This document shows, piece by piece, positions 54,367 through 64,000 of a stretch of 64,000 bases of DNA (its first letter is position 1; every line of letters starts with the position of its first letter). A program made the translations under genes and the position numbers. The stretch is from Whitmania pigra. Its lineage: Eukaryota > Annelida > Clitellata > Hirudinida > Haemopidae. The stretch spans positions 1,372,501 to 1,436,500 of the forward strand of contig JAJTWR010000257.1 of the NCBI GenBank assembly GCA_021613335.1, in the 5' to 3' direction. The notes beneath the pieces were generated by a model, which was given only the letters and a program-made list of their open reading frames with translations, searched no databases and was not told where the DNA came from.

Positions 54367-55297
54367 GTAAAACTAACTCTTGACTTGTCTGTCCAGATCA
54401 GAACCAAACAAGGCACGTTTGAATCTTTCCAGTCGTAAGTTTTCGGTTTCGTGAGACCTGGAAAATTTTGAAAACGATGAAAATTATTGATCCACGTGAC
54501 AGTCAACTTGATTTTTGATTGATTTTCACATTTCATAAATTATTTTCATAATTTTGTTATTCGTTTGTTATTTGTGATAAAGTACATTGTATTAAAAAAA
54601 GACATTGCAAAGAAGTTCTCATGTTAAGTAATCATTATACAAAATGAATATTAATATACGAATGAATATTTGCATTTGGATATTTTTAAAATAAAAAAAA
54701 AACTCAAAAAAACCTCATCATTGAAAATAATAATCATCACCAAAATAAACGAATTAAAATTGTTTTTAATACTAAATCTGATCTATTTATTCCTAAAACA
54801 AAATTATTCCTCACCTGACATTTTTTTTTAGGGCAGATAAAATAAGTTCAAACTTACTACAGACTGAGGTCTTGACATGTCGACAGGTTTATTTATAGGC
54901 ACAAGTTGCTTTCTCTTCGCGACTGTCCGAGCGAGTTGCGCATTTAGGTTTGTGCAAACACGAACGTTTTCACGATAAGATGTAGTATAATGTAGTATAA
55001 CTTGATAAATAATTATAATGATAACATAATATAATTCTTACAACTTAGGAATTTATTTACTAAATAATAATATCATGAAAGTATTAAGTAAGATTAAAGT
55101 TGAATGGGGCGTGCAAATGATAACATAAAATCAACATGAAGCATAATTAATCATAATTTATCGTAAATTATTTAAATTAATCATTTCAATTCCCTCAAAT
55201 TAAACGGTAAAATCCCACAGTTTTGGATTAGAAATATAGATGGATACAACTCTAAAATTAAATTTCAATAAAAGCCTATAATTACTGTTATTATTAT

Positions 55298-57250
55298 TAT
55301 ATTATTATAATTTTTTTATGGCAATATTTTGTTACCATTGTAAACAATTTCATTGCTATTACAATAGAATAACTTGGAGCTGTCTGATGACGTACAGCAT
55401 TAACAATGCATGGGCTGACATTGAATGAATCTAAGGAATTCTACTTCATGTTATTTATCATGAGATGTTGCAATTTTTAGAGTTAAAAGTTATAGTTACC
55501 ATCATAAGTCATCATTATCATCAACAAGTCATCATTATCAACCTTGAGTCCTCAGGTTAGATGAGTGAGTCATCAACATCTATTTCAGTGACTCCACATT
55601 TCAATAACAAAAGAACCTGAAATGTCACAAGTCACATGTCACATTCAGGATTTGTCCAAATGTCAGAGCATTTTAGAATTATCGTCATAAAATAGTTACT
55701 ATTAGAATAAAATACAGAACATTGTTTATGAAAATTATTTAAATGGCGAGCAGATGGATTTAAACTGAAAAACTTGTAAAAACAAACACGTCATAAATTT
55801 GGATCTTTCAAAATTTTCTAACGTATTGGAAGAATTTGGGATGCGCAATACCATTCTTTGCGAAAGTTCGATGAAATCTCTCGCAGCCCTCAAGCAGCAC
55901 AAAGTGTTGGGCTTTCAGAAATTTCAGTCAATTATGCACTAATTATACCTTACTAATTGGTAAGTAGACATTATGCATGTGTGATTGCAGGTCGCTGGAT
56001 TTGACTGCATCGATTTCCGACAATGCCTGACCAGTACCGATGCCAATTCCTCGCCGTGACATCAAAACTACCGAATTTAGAAAATTGTGACATATCTCTC
56101 AATAAAATCATAATGTTAGTTTGTTATAATTTCAACGGATTGTAATTATAGCCATAACATTTATTAATTACAATTTACAAACAGGAAAGATTTTCTTTCT
56201 GAACTTTTTGACATGCAGAAAATGGAAAAAATTTGGAATGCATGGTGTTGTAGGTCGTCAAAAAAATTCGATTTTGGATAGTAATAAAGTGTTATATAAT
56301 ATATAGATATTCCTAGATATATATATATATATTATAATATGGACTATATTAGTAAAAAACGAATGTTTTTTTCGAAATTGTGTCTTCTTATTGCCGGCGG
56401 AGGGAGGAAGGAATACCGTATTTTAACTATTGTGTCTGATTTTTCTTCTGTGTTTGGTTGATTATATTTAAATTTAAATTTATTTTTATTTTTGCAGATT
56501 GAATGTATGCAACTGAAATAAAGTTCTAAAACTTAACAAAAATTAGTAATTCTACAAACTCCGCTGCAAACTGTGGCCGTTATTCGAGCACAACTGACCC
56601 TTCCCATTTAAGGCATTGGATGTGAACTAATTTCCCGCCAATTATCAACTCTTGGGGAAGCAATGCAGCATTATTTCCTTGTTCAAATATAACTTCCAAA
56701 AAATCCTTAGTCGAGTGAAATAGTTGCTCAAGTTTCTGCAAGTGTTTTAAGACATTTAGTTTAAATCTGACATTCCGGCTGTTTCAACAAAAAGTAGAAG
56801 CCCTGCACAAAAATTTAAAAAATGATTTTGAAAAAAAAGGCGAAGCGAAATTGATAAACAGGATAGTTTAAATTTGTTTGACTTAGCAGCATGTCATTGT
56901 CTCGGTTCAAGTATTTGCACTTGTCCCAGAGAATAAACGGTATCAGCACTTGAGCGTGAATTTTTCTTGGATCAAGGAAATGAAATAAAAATGATTATTG
57001 AAACTTTGGACAAGGAAACTACTTGCAATTTAAATAAAGCAACTGAGTGAACGTCAAAAAGACAGAAATACTATAATTCTATTTCTTGTAGCAAAAGCAG
57101 TGCATGAGCGTCAGATGGTAACAGTTTCTAAGTACTGACCAACCTATGTTGAAGGATGTAAGTGATGATGAAATTGAGAATGGAATGCAAATACTGCAAA
57201 AAATGGACGCTTCATGTCTTCTCATGCCATGCCCAAAGTATGGAAAAACA
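55298..57250. other. Intergenic, no recognised gene
   Basis: Mixed composition with some less AT-rich patches (55830-56080, 56560-56760, 57040-57220) that may be decayed transposon sequence. A short readable piece, LSERQKDRNTIILFLVAK near 57050, matches nothing I know. Confidence 0.35.
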
Positions 57251-57254
57251 TCAA

Positions 57255-57432
57255 ATTTGTTAAAGAAGCGGTAGCAACAGTTTGTGGTAATGTGTCGTGT
57301 TCGAAACCCAGCCTGCACTGCCGCCAGCGCCCTTGGGAAGGAGCGCTATATAAATGGTTACAAGAAGCGCCTCTGACGCTATGCACATGGCGCTATATAA
57401 ATGAAGTTACAATTACAATTACAATTACAATG
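57255..57432 (+). mobile_element. tRNA-derived SINE
   Basis: AGCGGTAGCA (about 57267-57276) resembles a tRNA A box and GTGTTCGAAACCC (about 57297) a B box, at tRNA-like spacing. The body ends in GCGCTATATAAAT, present twice with different flanks, a tail shared by many metazoan SINEs and their partner LINEs. It closes with four ATTACA repeats. It may be active or relic; target duplications were not resolved. Confidence 0.65.
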
Positions 57433-58309
57433 TGAGAAGAGACGGATATATTAAAACAAAACTTCTTTATAGATAGTATAATTCCCATTTTGATTCAAAA
57501 AAAGCTTTCACAACTCAAGAAAACTGACTCGGCATGACGAGTTCATTATATGTTATTGTATTTGCCTTAATTCTTAATTGCAGAAAATCCTGTATTTATA
57601 TAGGTATGGTATGACGAACTTTGTGAGTTTTGAATATTATCATATATTTGAATGATAAAAATTGTTATCCTTTAAATTGTTTTATGCCAATCATTATTTA
57701 GTCAAAGTTGTGAGAGAGTGACTCGAACCATGTTAGAGATTGTTCAAAAAAATATGAACAAAGGATTTACAAGAATTTTGTTTGTTGGTTTTCACCGGTA
57801 ACGACAATGATCGTGCAAAACAAGAAGCCGACGTCGGTTGAGTTTATGCGAATTAACAAACAGGGACGTCATTTAAGCTCTATCCAGGGTGGGAAATCCC
57901 TCGCATAACTTGCAGAGAAGACCCTCTTTGCTTCAAGACAAGTCGGTGTTCCTCTTGATCTGCCCCCTTCCAAATGACGTACCTGGTATTAAATACCACT
58001 TACCGTCATTTCTAATATTAACAATCAAATGTCTAATATTATTGTTTGTAAATTTCTTACTCGATTGATAGATTTGTCGGGAAGCTGCTATTAGCAAGGT
58101 ACCTCATTTTGAAAGTGAGGAACTTGTACTGCCCATGAGGAAGCTGTCGATAAAAATATGTGAATGAATCTTAAAGTGTTCTTGTCAAGTTTATTCGTTC
58201 ATGAGAGGTTGAAATAAAAAAAATTGTTTTCTATGAAAAATTATCCATTGGCTCTCAAGATTTCTACTTAACAGAACTCAACAGGTTCACCTCGACAGAA
58301 TTTTGTCAG
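57433..58309. other. Intergenic, no recognised gene
   Basis: Nothing I can name. Segment 57780-57990 is less AT-rich and may belong to the LINE remnant that follows. Confidence 0.35.
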
Positions 58310-58900
58310 AACCAAAACATTTTGCTTTTGCGGAACCACAGGGGAGTGTCCTTGAACCATTTTTTCCTCATTTTTATCAACGACTTAACTGATATCTTCA
58401 CCACAATACCTTACGTCACAATAAAACTGTTCGCTGATGACGTCAACCTCTATGCCGTACTTAGCTATTGTCCTGTCTCTCTAGCTGTGCCTTGCATTCT
58501 AGATGCGTGTGGTCAGACAAAAATCATCCAGCCTACCAATATCTGAATAAGACCAAAACCTTGAATATGTCCCCTTACAATTGATCTTGGCATATTTATT
58601 GACAGCAAGATCCCTCTCGCTACATCTTACCTTTACTTTTGTAAGTCATTCTTGTCAAAACATTCGCTATATAAGTTCGATCACTACTGGAATATTGTTC
58701 TCCAGTATGGAATCCCCTCCTCAGATCAAGATCTGGTCAAGGAATTGAGTCAGTCCAAAGAAGTTTCCCAAAATTAATCTCTCAACCACATTCAACCAAA
58801 TTTAAGACTGTAGGGCTCAGACCACTCGAATATCAATGATTAATATTACTTACTGAATTTTTTACGAGTGTAACTTCGAATACAAAATGATTCCGATTTC
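58310..58900 (+). pseudogene. LINE reverse transcriptase remnant
   Basis: Readable pieces in order: PQGSVLEP in one frame, then FLIFINDLTDIFTT and IKLFADDVNLY (active site) in another, the break lying in a T run near 58358. Further on come LGIFIDSK (about 58585) and LEYCSPVWNPLLRSRSGQGI (about 58690). This is the CR1/Jockey-group order with many frame breaks and a deletion after LYAVL. It differs from the copy at 7.7-8.7 kb and is on the opposite strand. Confidence 0.75.
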
Positions 58901-59442
58901 GTGACAAAAATAAATAACTAGTAAAGCAATAAAAGTAAGGGTGGAAATGGTGACTGTAGAATTTTTTTATTAAAATGAAATTATGCTTAACTTGTTTCAT
59001 TAATAATCTGATCTTTATTTAATCAGGAACCCATGGCTCTGTATAATAACGTGAATCGTAATTAAAAATGATAATAATTGACAATAAAAGCTGGTTTAAT
59101 ATGATGTGGGCTTTGTTCAAAAATCTCACCGGCAACCCTGTTCTGTAAGGTTCTCATTAAAAACCTATTTTCAATCACATTTATTTTGAACTCTATAGTA
59201 GGGTTAAGGTAACGTTAATAACATTAAGGCAATAAATAATACGGTCTGCGTAATAAGTAATAATTTTCATCTGAATTCGTCCGTTTAGCATTTTTAGAAA
59301 TGAAAAAATGAATTCAATTAACGAATAGGTTCTTTTTTTAAATGTTCGTTAGCAACAAATAATTGACAAAAGCCACGTTTGGCATGTGCAATCAGCGGCC
59401 AGGGCAGCCTACAGAAATTTCACTTCCCTGGGCCTTCCCTTC

Positions 59443-60498
59443 CTACCCCCTTGCTGGGGCCATTGCTGGATTATTCTCAGCTTTTATGTCATCATCATGG
59501 TTGTTGTTATCATCTTCGTCACCATTACCATCATCACCATAGCCACCTTCGTTGTTATCATCACCATCACCATTGCCACCCTCGTTGTTATCATCTTCAT
59601 TTCCATCACCATCGCCACCCTCGTTGTTATCATCTTCATTTCCATCACCATTGCCACCTTCGTTGTTATCATCTTCATCACCATCGCCACCCTCGTTGTT
59701 ATCATCTTCATTTCCATCGCCACCCTCGTTGTTATCATCTTCATTTCCATCGCCACCCTCGTTGTTATCATCTTCATTTCCATCGCCACCCTCGTTGTTA
59801 TCATCTTCATTTCCATCGCCACCTTCGTTGTTATCATCACCATCACCATCGCCACCCTCGTCGTTGTTTTCACCTTCGCCTTCATGATTGTTGTCTGAAA
59901 CTAATACAAAACTTAGATAATATTTCCATTCGTCATATCAAATTGTTGATTTAACATTTATATTCATAAACTTATACCAATTTTATTTCAACGTTTTTCG
60001 AAGTTTAAGAAGTTAAAGATCAAAAATTGTTTTCACCATCGAAAGCTACGCCTTCATGATTGTCATCTAAAAGTAATAAGAGACTTGGATAATATTTCCA
60101 TTAGTCATTTCAAATTATTGATTTACCATTTATATTCATATATTTATAACAATTTTATATCAACGTTTTTCGAAGTTTGAGAAGTTACAGATCAAAAATA
60201 AAACATCAATTCATTAAAAGCCTTATTAAATGGGATGCTGCATCCTATTGCCCCCTCTTCATATGCTCCCCAGGACAACATGTACTCACAATTATCATTT
60301 ATAGCGTGTAACATCTCATTTCAATTTAACAGTTAATTAATTAATTAACTAACTATAATAGTACAATTAATAAAAAAACTTTTAACAACCTTTATCGCTT
60401 CTGATTTCCAGTGATTTCCCATTCCCAGGATTGGAGTAAACACATTCCATGATCACGACAAACAGAAGAAACAAGATGATCTGTAAGGATTTCATCAT
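59443..60498 (-). CDS. Small secreted acidic repeat protein, copy A
   Basis: Exon 1 (60390-60498, phase 1) and exon 2 (59443-59894) give 186 residues. The start is the first of two ATGs (MMKSLQIILFLLFVVIMECV), a clear signal peptide with likely cleavage after VYS. Mature text continues NPGNGKSLEIRSDK, then DNNHEGEGENN and about nine copies of an 11-residue unit, EGGDGNEDDNN, ending DIKAENNPAMAPARG. It has no Cys after the signal and almost no basic residues in the repeat, so it should be a soluble, disordered, strongly acidic secreted protein. Cation or calcium binding, or a matrix role, is inference only. The splice donor (G|GTTGTT) is weak, the acceptor (TTAGTTTCAG) good. TATATAAA at 60549-60556 and TCAG near 60529 form a core promoter. 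I do not recognise the family. The paralogue at 61971-62614 keeps frame, signal and both ends, which argues it is real. Confidence 0.8.
60020..60066 (-). CDS. Alternative short terminal exon of copy A
   Basis: Within the intron of copy A, acceptor ACTTTTAG precedes an exon in the same phase as exon 2, coding DNHEGVAFDGENNF and a stop. It is a 172-base tandem duplicate of the exon 2 start and its flank. Splicing to it instead of exon 2 would give a 51-residue product without the acidic repeat. Copy B lacks it. It may be a used mutually exclusive exon or a dead duplicate. Confidence 0.4.
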
Positions 60499-60731
60499 TA
60501 GGATTTTTGTAGAAAGACAGTCCACGTCTGATGGAGAATTGTAAGCCGTTTATATAGAAAAAACAAACCCATGGACAACGTCGTCTACGAAAAGAAAGTA
60601 TTTGCATCGCTTTTAGTTTTCCATTTATCGAAAAGTCGATTCTTTCAAACAGCATGTCTTCCGTGTGTGCGTTTATTATAATTTAATAATTTATAATCCA
60701 TTGACTAGATGATTAGGACTTTAACAAGTGC

Positions 60732-60905
60732 CCCCAGTGAGCATGTACTCCTGCCAGGTGTTCAAAATCAATATAAATCACCTGGGTTTTTTTGTTGACA
60801 AAATGGGGCATTTTGTTATGACAGTGAGCATGTCTTCCAGCCAGGTGTTCTAAATTAATATAAATCACCTGGGTTTTTATATGTTTTACAAAATGGGACA
60901 TTTTG
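60732..60905. repeat. Tandem repeat, two units of about 88 bp
   Basis: The block GTGAGCATGT, CAGGTGTTC, AATATAAATCACCTGGG, GACAAAATGGG occurs at 60735-60818 and again at 60824-60905. A third, single unit is at 62848-62936 in the other duplication copy. The CAGGTGTT...ATCACCTG pair makes a short imperfect inverted repeat in each unit. Confidence 0.8.
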
Positions 60906-61496
60906 TATCGATTGCTGCTGCTTTTGTATGAAACACTGTTTTGATGGGCAATTTGTTTTGTTGTAGCATTAGTTGTCAGTGACAGCTTTGCCCGAAATAA
61001 TTTAGGAATTAATGTACCTAATTAAAAACCTGTTTAATATTGTGAAACCTATTTTACCTTAATTTTATCTTAATGAGGTCTTGATCTATTGCATCATCAC
61101 CACGGAATGAAACGTCACAGAAAAAACTCATAACCAAACCTAATTGCAAATCTAGTTTAATTATATTCAGTGATTAAGTCAAAATCAGTCTTTAATTAAA
61201 TTGATGATTTGTATGGATCGTAAATAATCGCTTTAAGACAAATCAATAACAAAAGTTTTGTAATTGCTCATTAATTTGAAGATATGAACAAATGGATATT
61301 AAAATGATCGTATTTAATCTGAGAAAAAAAACAAATAATAATGTTTCCTTTAACAAAAATCACAATAAAATTTATTTGATTAACAAAACGAACGACAAAA
61401 TTATGTCTGACTTATTTCATTATTGGTCTAATCAATACTTAATTTTTATATTTATTTGATGCAATTTCTGACACTGACTCATTTAAATTTTTGAAT
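60906..61496. other. Spacer between duplicated segments
   Basis: AT-rich. Separates the promoter side of copy A from the 3' side of copy B. No gene seen. Confidence 0.4.
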
Positions 61497-61970
61497 TAAA
61501 ATAAAATTATGCTTGACTTGTTTCACTAATAATCTGATCTTTATTTAATTAGGAACTCATGGCTCTGTATAATAACATGAATCTTAATTAAAAATGATAA
61601 TAATTGACAATAAAATCTGGTTTAATATGATATGGGCTTTGTTCAAAAATCTCACAGGCAACCCTGTTCTGTAAGGTTCTCATTAAAAAAATATTCTCAA
61701 CCAAATTTATTTTGAACTCTCTAGTAGGGTTAAGGTAACGTTAATAACATTAAGGCAATAAATAATACGGTCTGCGTAATAAGTAATAATTTTCATCTGA
61801 ATTCGTCCGTTTAGAATTTTTAGAAATGAAAAAATGAATTCAATTAACGAATAGGTTTTTTTTTTTTAAATGTACGTTAGCAACAAATAATTGACAAAAG
61901 CCACGTTTGGCATGTGCAATCAGCGGCGAGGGCAGCCGACATAAATTTCACTTCCCTGGGCTTTCCCTTC

Positions 61971-62614
61971 CTACCCCCTAGCTGGGGCCATTGCTGGATT
62001 ATTCTCAGCTTTGATGTCATCATCATGGTTATTGTTATTATCTTCGTCACCATTACCATCATCACCATCGCCACCTTCGTTGTTATCATTTTCATCACCA
62101 TCGCCACCTTCGTTGTTATCATTTTCATCACCATCGCCACCTTCGTCGTTGTTTTCACCTTCGAAACCTTCGCCTTCATGATTGTTGTCTGAAACTAATA
62201 AAAGACTTGGATAATATTTCCATTCGTCATTTCAAATTGTTGATTTACCATTTATATTCAAAAATTTATAACAATTTTATTTGAAAGTTTTTTGAAGTTT
62301 AAGAAGTTAAAGATCAAACATAAAACATCAATTCATAAAAAGCATCATTAAATGGGATGCTGCATCCTAATGTCCCTTCTTCAGATGCTCCCCAGGACAA
62401 CATGTACTCACAATTATGATTTATAGCGTATAACATCTCATTTCAATTTAACAATTAATTAATTATTACAATTAAGAAAAAAACATTTAAAAAACTTTTG
62501 ACAACCTTTATCGTTTCTGATTTCCAGTGATTTCCCTTTCCCAGGTTTGGAGTAAACACATTCAATGATCACGACAAACAGAAGAAGCAAGATGATCTGT
62601 AAGGATTTCATCAT
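61971..62614 (-). CDS. Small secreted acidic repeat protein, copy B
   Basis: Exon 1 (62506-62614) and exon 2 (61971-62188), phase 1, 108 residues. The signal peptide MMKSLQIILLLLFVVIIECV differs from copy A at two positions in this stretch. Mature part: KPGKGKSLEIRNDK, then NNHEGEGFEGENN, three repeat units (EGGDGDENDNN type), and the same C-terminus DIKAENNPAMAPARG. The main difference from copy A is repeat number. TATATAA at 62666-62672 with TCAG at 62646 is the conserved core promoter. In-frame indels of the coding repeat, with both ends conserved, suggest selection on the protein. Function unknown. Confidence 0.8.
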
Positions 62615-62939
62615 TAGGATTTTTTGTAGAAAGACAGTCCACGTCTGATGGAGAATTGTAAGCCGTTATATAGAAAAAACAAACCCATCGTCTACGAAGA
62701 GAAAGGATTTGCATTGCCTTTAGAATTCCATTTATCGAAAAGTTAATTCTTTTAAACAGCATGTCTTCCGTGTGTGTGTTTATTATAATTTAATAATTTA
62801 TAATTCATTTCATGACTAGATGATTAGGACTTTGACAAGTGCCCAGAGTGAGCATGTCTTCCTGCCAGGTGTTCTAAATTAATATAAATCACCTGTTTTT
62901 TTTTTATTTTTGACAAATGGGAGATTTTGTATCAATTTT

Positions 62940-64000
62940 GAAATAATTTCAGCTCCAGGTTACTTCCAAGAAATAATGGACAAATTGATGTGTGATCTAC
63001 AAGGAGTCGCAGTCTATCTAGACGACATTCTTGTCGGTGGTTCCAACTCCAAAGAACATCTTCAAAACCGAAAGCTTTATTACAAAGGTTACGAGAGAAA
63101 GGATCTAGATGCAATAAAAACAAGTGCCTTTTTGCACAGATTCGATGGAATATCTGGGACTCGTTATTTCAAAAAGTGCGATAGAAAACGGGAAACGTGA
63201 CAAACATACCAAGACCAACAAATATATCAACATTACGTTCGTTTTTTGTATCAGTGCAGTTCTACCACAAGTTCATCCCAAACATTTCGACCATTGCGGA
63301 TCCGTTTACGAGTCTAAGCAGAAAAGAAACACCCTGGATTTGGAGTTTGCAAGCAGAGAAGTCGTTTCAAAAGTTGAAGGATATCTTGTCGAATAAGGAG
63401 CAGCTTGCGCATTTTAATAAAACGTTTCATTTGGGAATTGCATGTGATGCTTCAGATGTTGGCATCGGTGAAGTTTTGTTCCACCGATAACCGGATAGAA
63501 GTGAACGACCAATTTAACATATTTAAAGACACTTTCAAAGACACAAAAAAAATACAGTCAGATATATAAAGAAGCACTCTGAATCATTTACGCGCTTCAA
63601 AAATTCCATCAATATCTTTACGGAAAAAAATTTATTTATTTTGGTGACTGACCACAAACCCCTTTTGTCGCTTTTCAGCCCATCCAAACTGACCCCTGTG
63701 TTAGCGGCAAATCGTTTAGCCCGATGGGCATTGATACTTCATCAGTTCGACTATTCAATCAGAAAACCATGATAACGCGGATGCTCTTAGTCGTTTACCA
63801 AGTGGGCAAGATTCCAATTTCGACGTCGTTGAAGATGAAGAGGACAAGGATACAGTTTGCACGATCAATGCCATCAGCAAACAAATCCGACCAACCGATT
63901 CTCAAACCTTAACAAAAGAATCTCTTCTTTACAAGGTAATTTCAACTGTGGTACGATTTTTAAAAGGGGGATGGCCTCGAGTGTTAGATGACACAATTCG
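62940..64000 (+). pseudogene. Ty3/Gypsy-type pol fragment (RT and RNase H), runs off the window
   Basis: It begins abruptly at about 62940 inside reverse transcriptase (PGYFQEIMDKLM), with the YLDDILV active site near 63014. Further pieces in shifting frames: MEYLGLVISKSAIENGK (63145), RPTNISTLRSFFVSVQFYHK (63205), FHLGIACDASDVGIGEVL (RNase H start, 63428), LVTDHKPLLSLFSPSK (63640) and LARWALILHQFDYSI (63717), then an acidic segment toward the right edge. At least four frame changes show a dead copy. Domain order is that of Ty3/Gypsy pol. The 5' break coincides with the end of the copy B duplication block. Confidence 0.85.

Larger units (their letters stand above)
58970..62910. repeat. Large tandem duplication, copies at 58970-60800 and 61497-62910
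   Basis: The two copies align along their length, from AATTATGCTTAACTTGTTTC (58979; variant at 61506) to the GATGATTAGGAC and AATATAAATCACCTG blocks (60710-60780; 62820-62894), with scattered substitutions and indels. Each contains one secreted acidic protein gene. Copy 1 also has an internal 172-base duplication (59894-60195) and a longer coding repeat. Confidence 0.9.

Overview
The window looks like nuclear DNA from an invertebrate animal. It is AT-rich, full of long tri- and tetranucleotide microsatellites, carries multi-exon genes with GT-AG introns, and holds degraded LINE, Gypsy-type, hAT and SINE remnants. There is no bacterial or viral gene organisation. The gelsolin-family gene is of the short three-domain severin type and its N-terminus starts like the earthworm actin modulator as I remember it, so I lean to a lophotrochozoan, perhaps a clitellate annelid such as a leech. 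This is inference without a database search.

Layout. 1-4.8 kb: the 5' end of a ferlin gene on the minus strand (first C2 domain, five exons joining in frame), running off the left edge. 6.6-20 kb: no cellular gene that I recognise. It is a degenerate array of roughly 1-1.5 kb repeat units invaded by a LINE 3' end (7.7-8.75 kb), a pogo-like MITE (12.4 kb) and a broken Gypsy gag (17.3 kb). 21.5-24.05 kb: a CRE plus TATA promoter followed by a two-exon forkhead gene. 24-40 kb: gene desert with very large (ATT)n, (ATC)n and (ATCC)n tracts and four strict RFX X-box motifs. 40.0-41.9 kb: a two-exon gene for a divergent alpha-crystallin/HSP20-like protein. 42.8-53.86 kb: a 13-exon minus-strand severin/gelsolin-like gene whose introns hold two (TGAG)n tracts of 350-400 bp and a complete but dead hAT insertion with an 8-bp target duplication. 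Its promoter and first two exons are tandemly duplicated (53.3-55.3 kb). 57.3 kb: a tRNA-type SINE. 58.3-58.9 kb: a LINE reverse transcriptase remnant. 59-62.9 kb: a 2-2.5 kb tandem duplication carrying two minus-strand genes for small secreted, extremely acidic proteins with an 11-residue Asp/Asn/Glu/Gly repeat. 62.94-64 kb: a broken Gypsy pol running off the right edge.

The points most worth a second look are: the pair of secreted acidic repeat proteins, with a duplicated alternative terminal exon in one copy; the one-base deficit in exon 2 of the gelsolin gene, which a tandem AG acceptor two bases downstream would restore; the GC-AG intron in the same gene; the repeated placement of microsatellites directly against splice sites; the X-box cluster; and the undescribed long repeat array. 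Exon structures were built by hand from reading frame, splice consensus and domain continuity. No transcript or database evidence was available.
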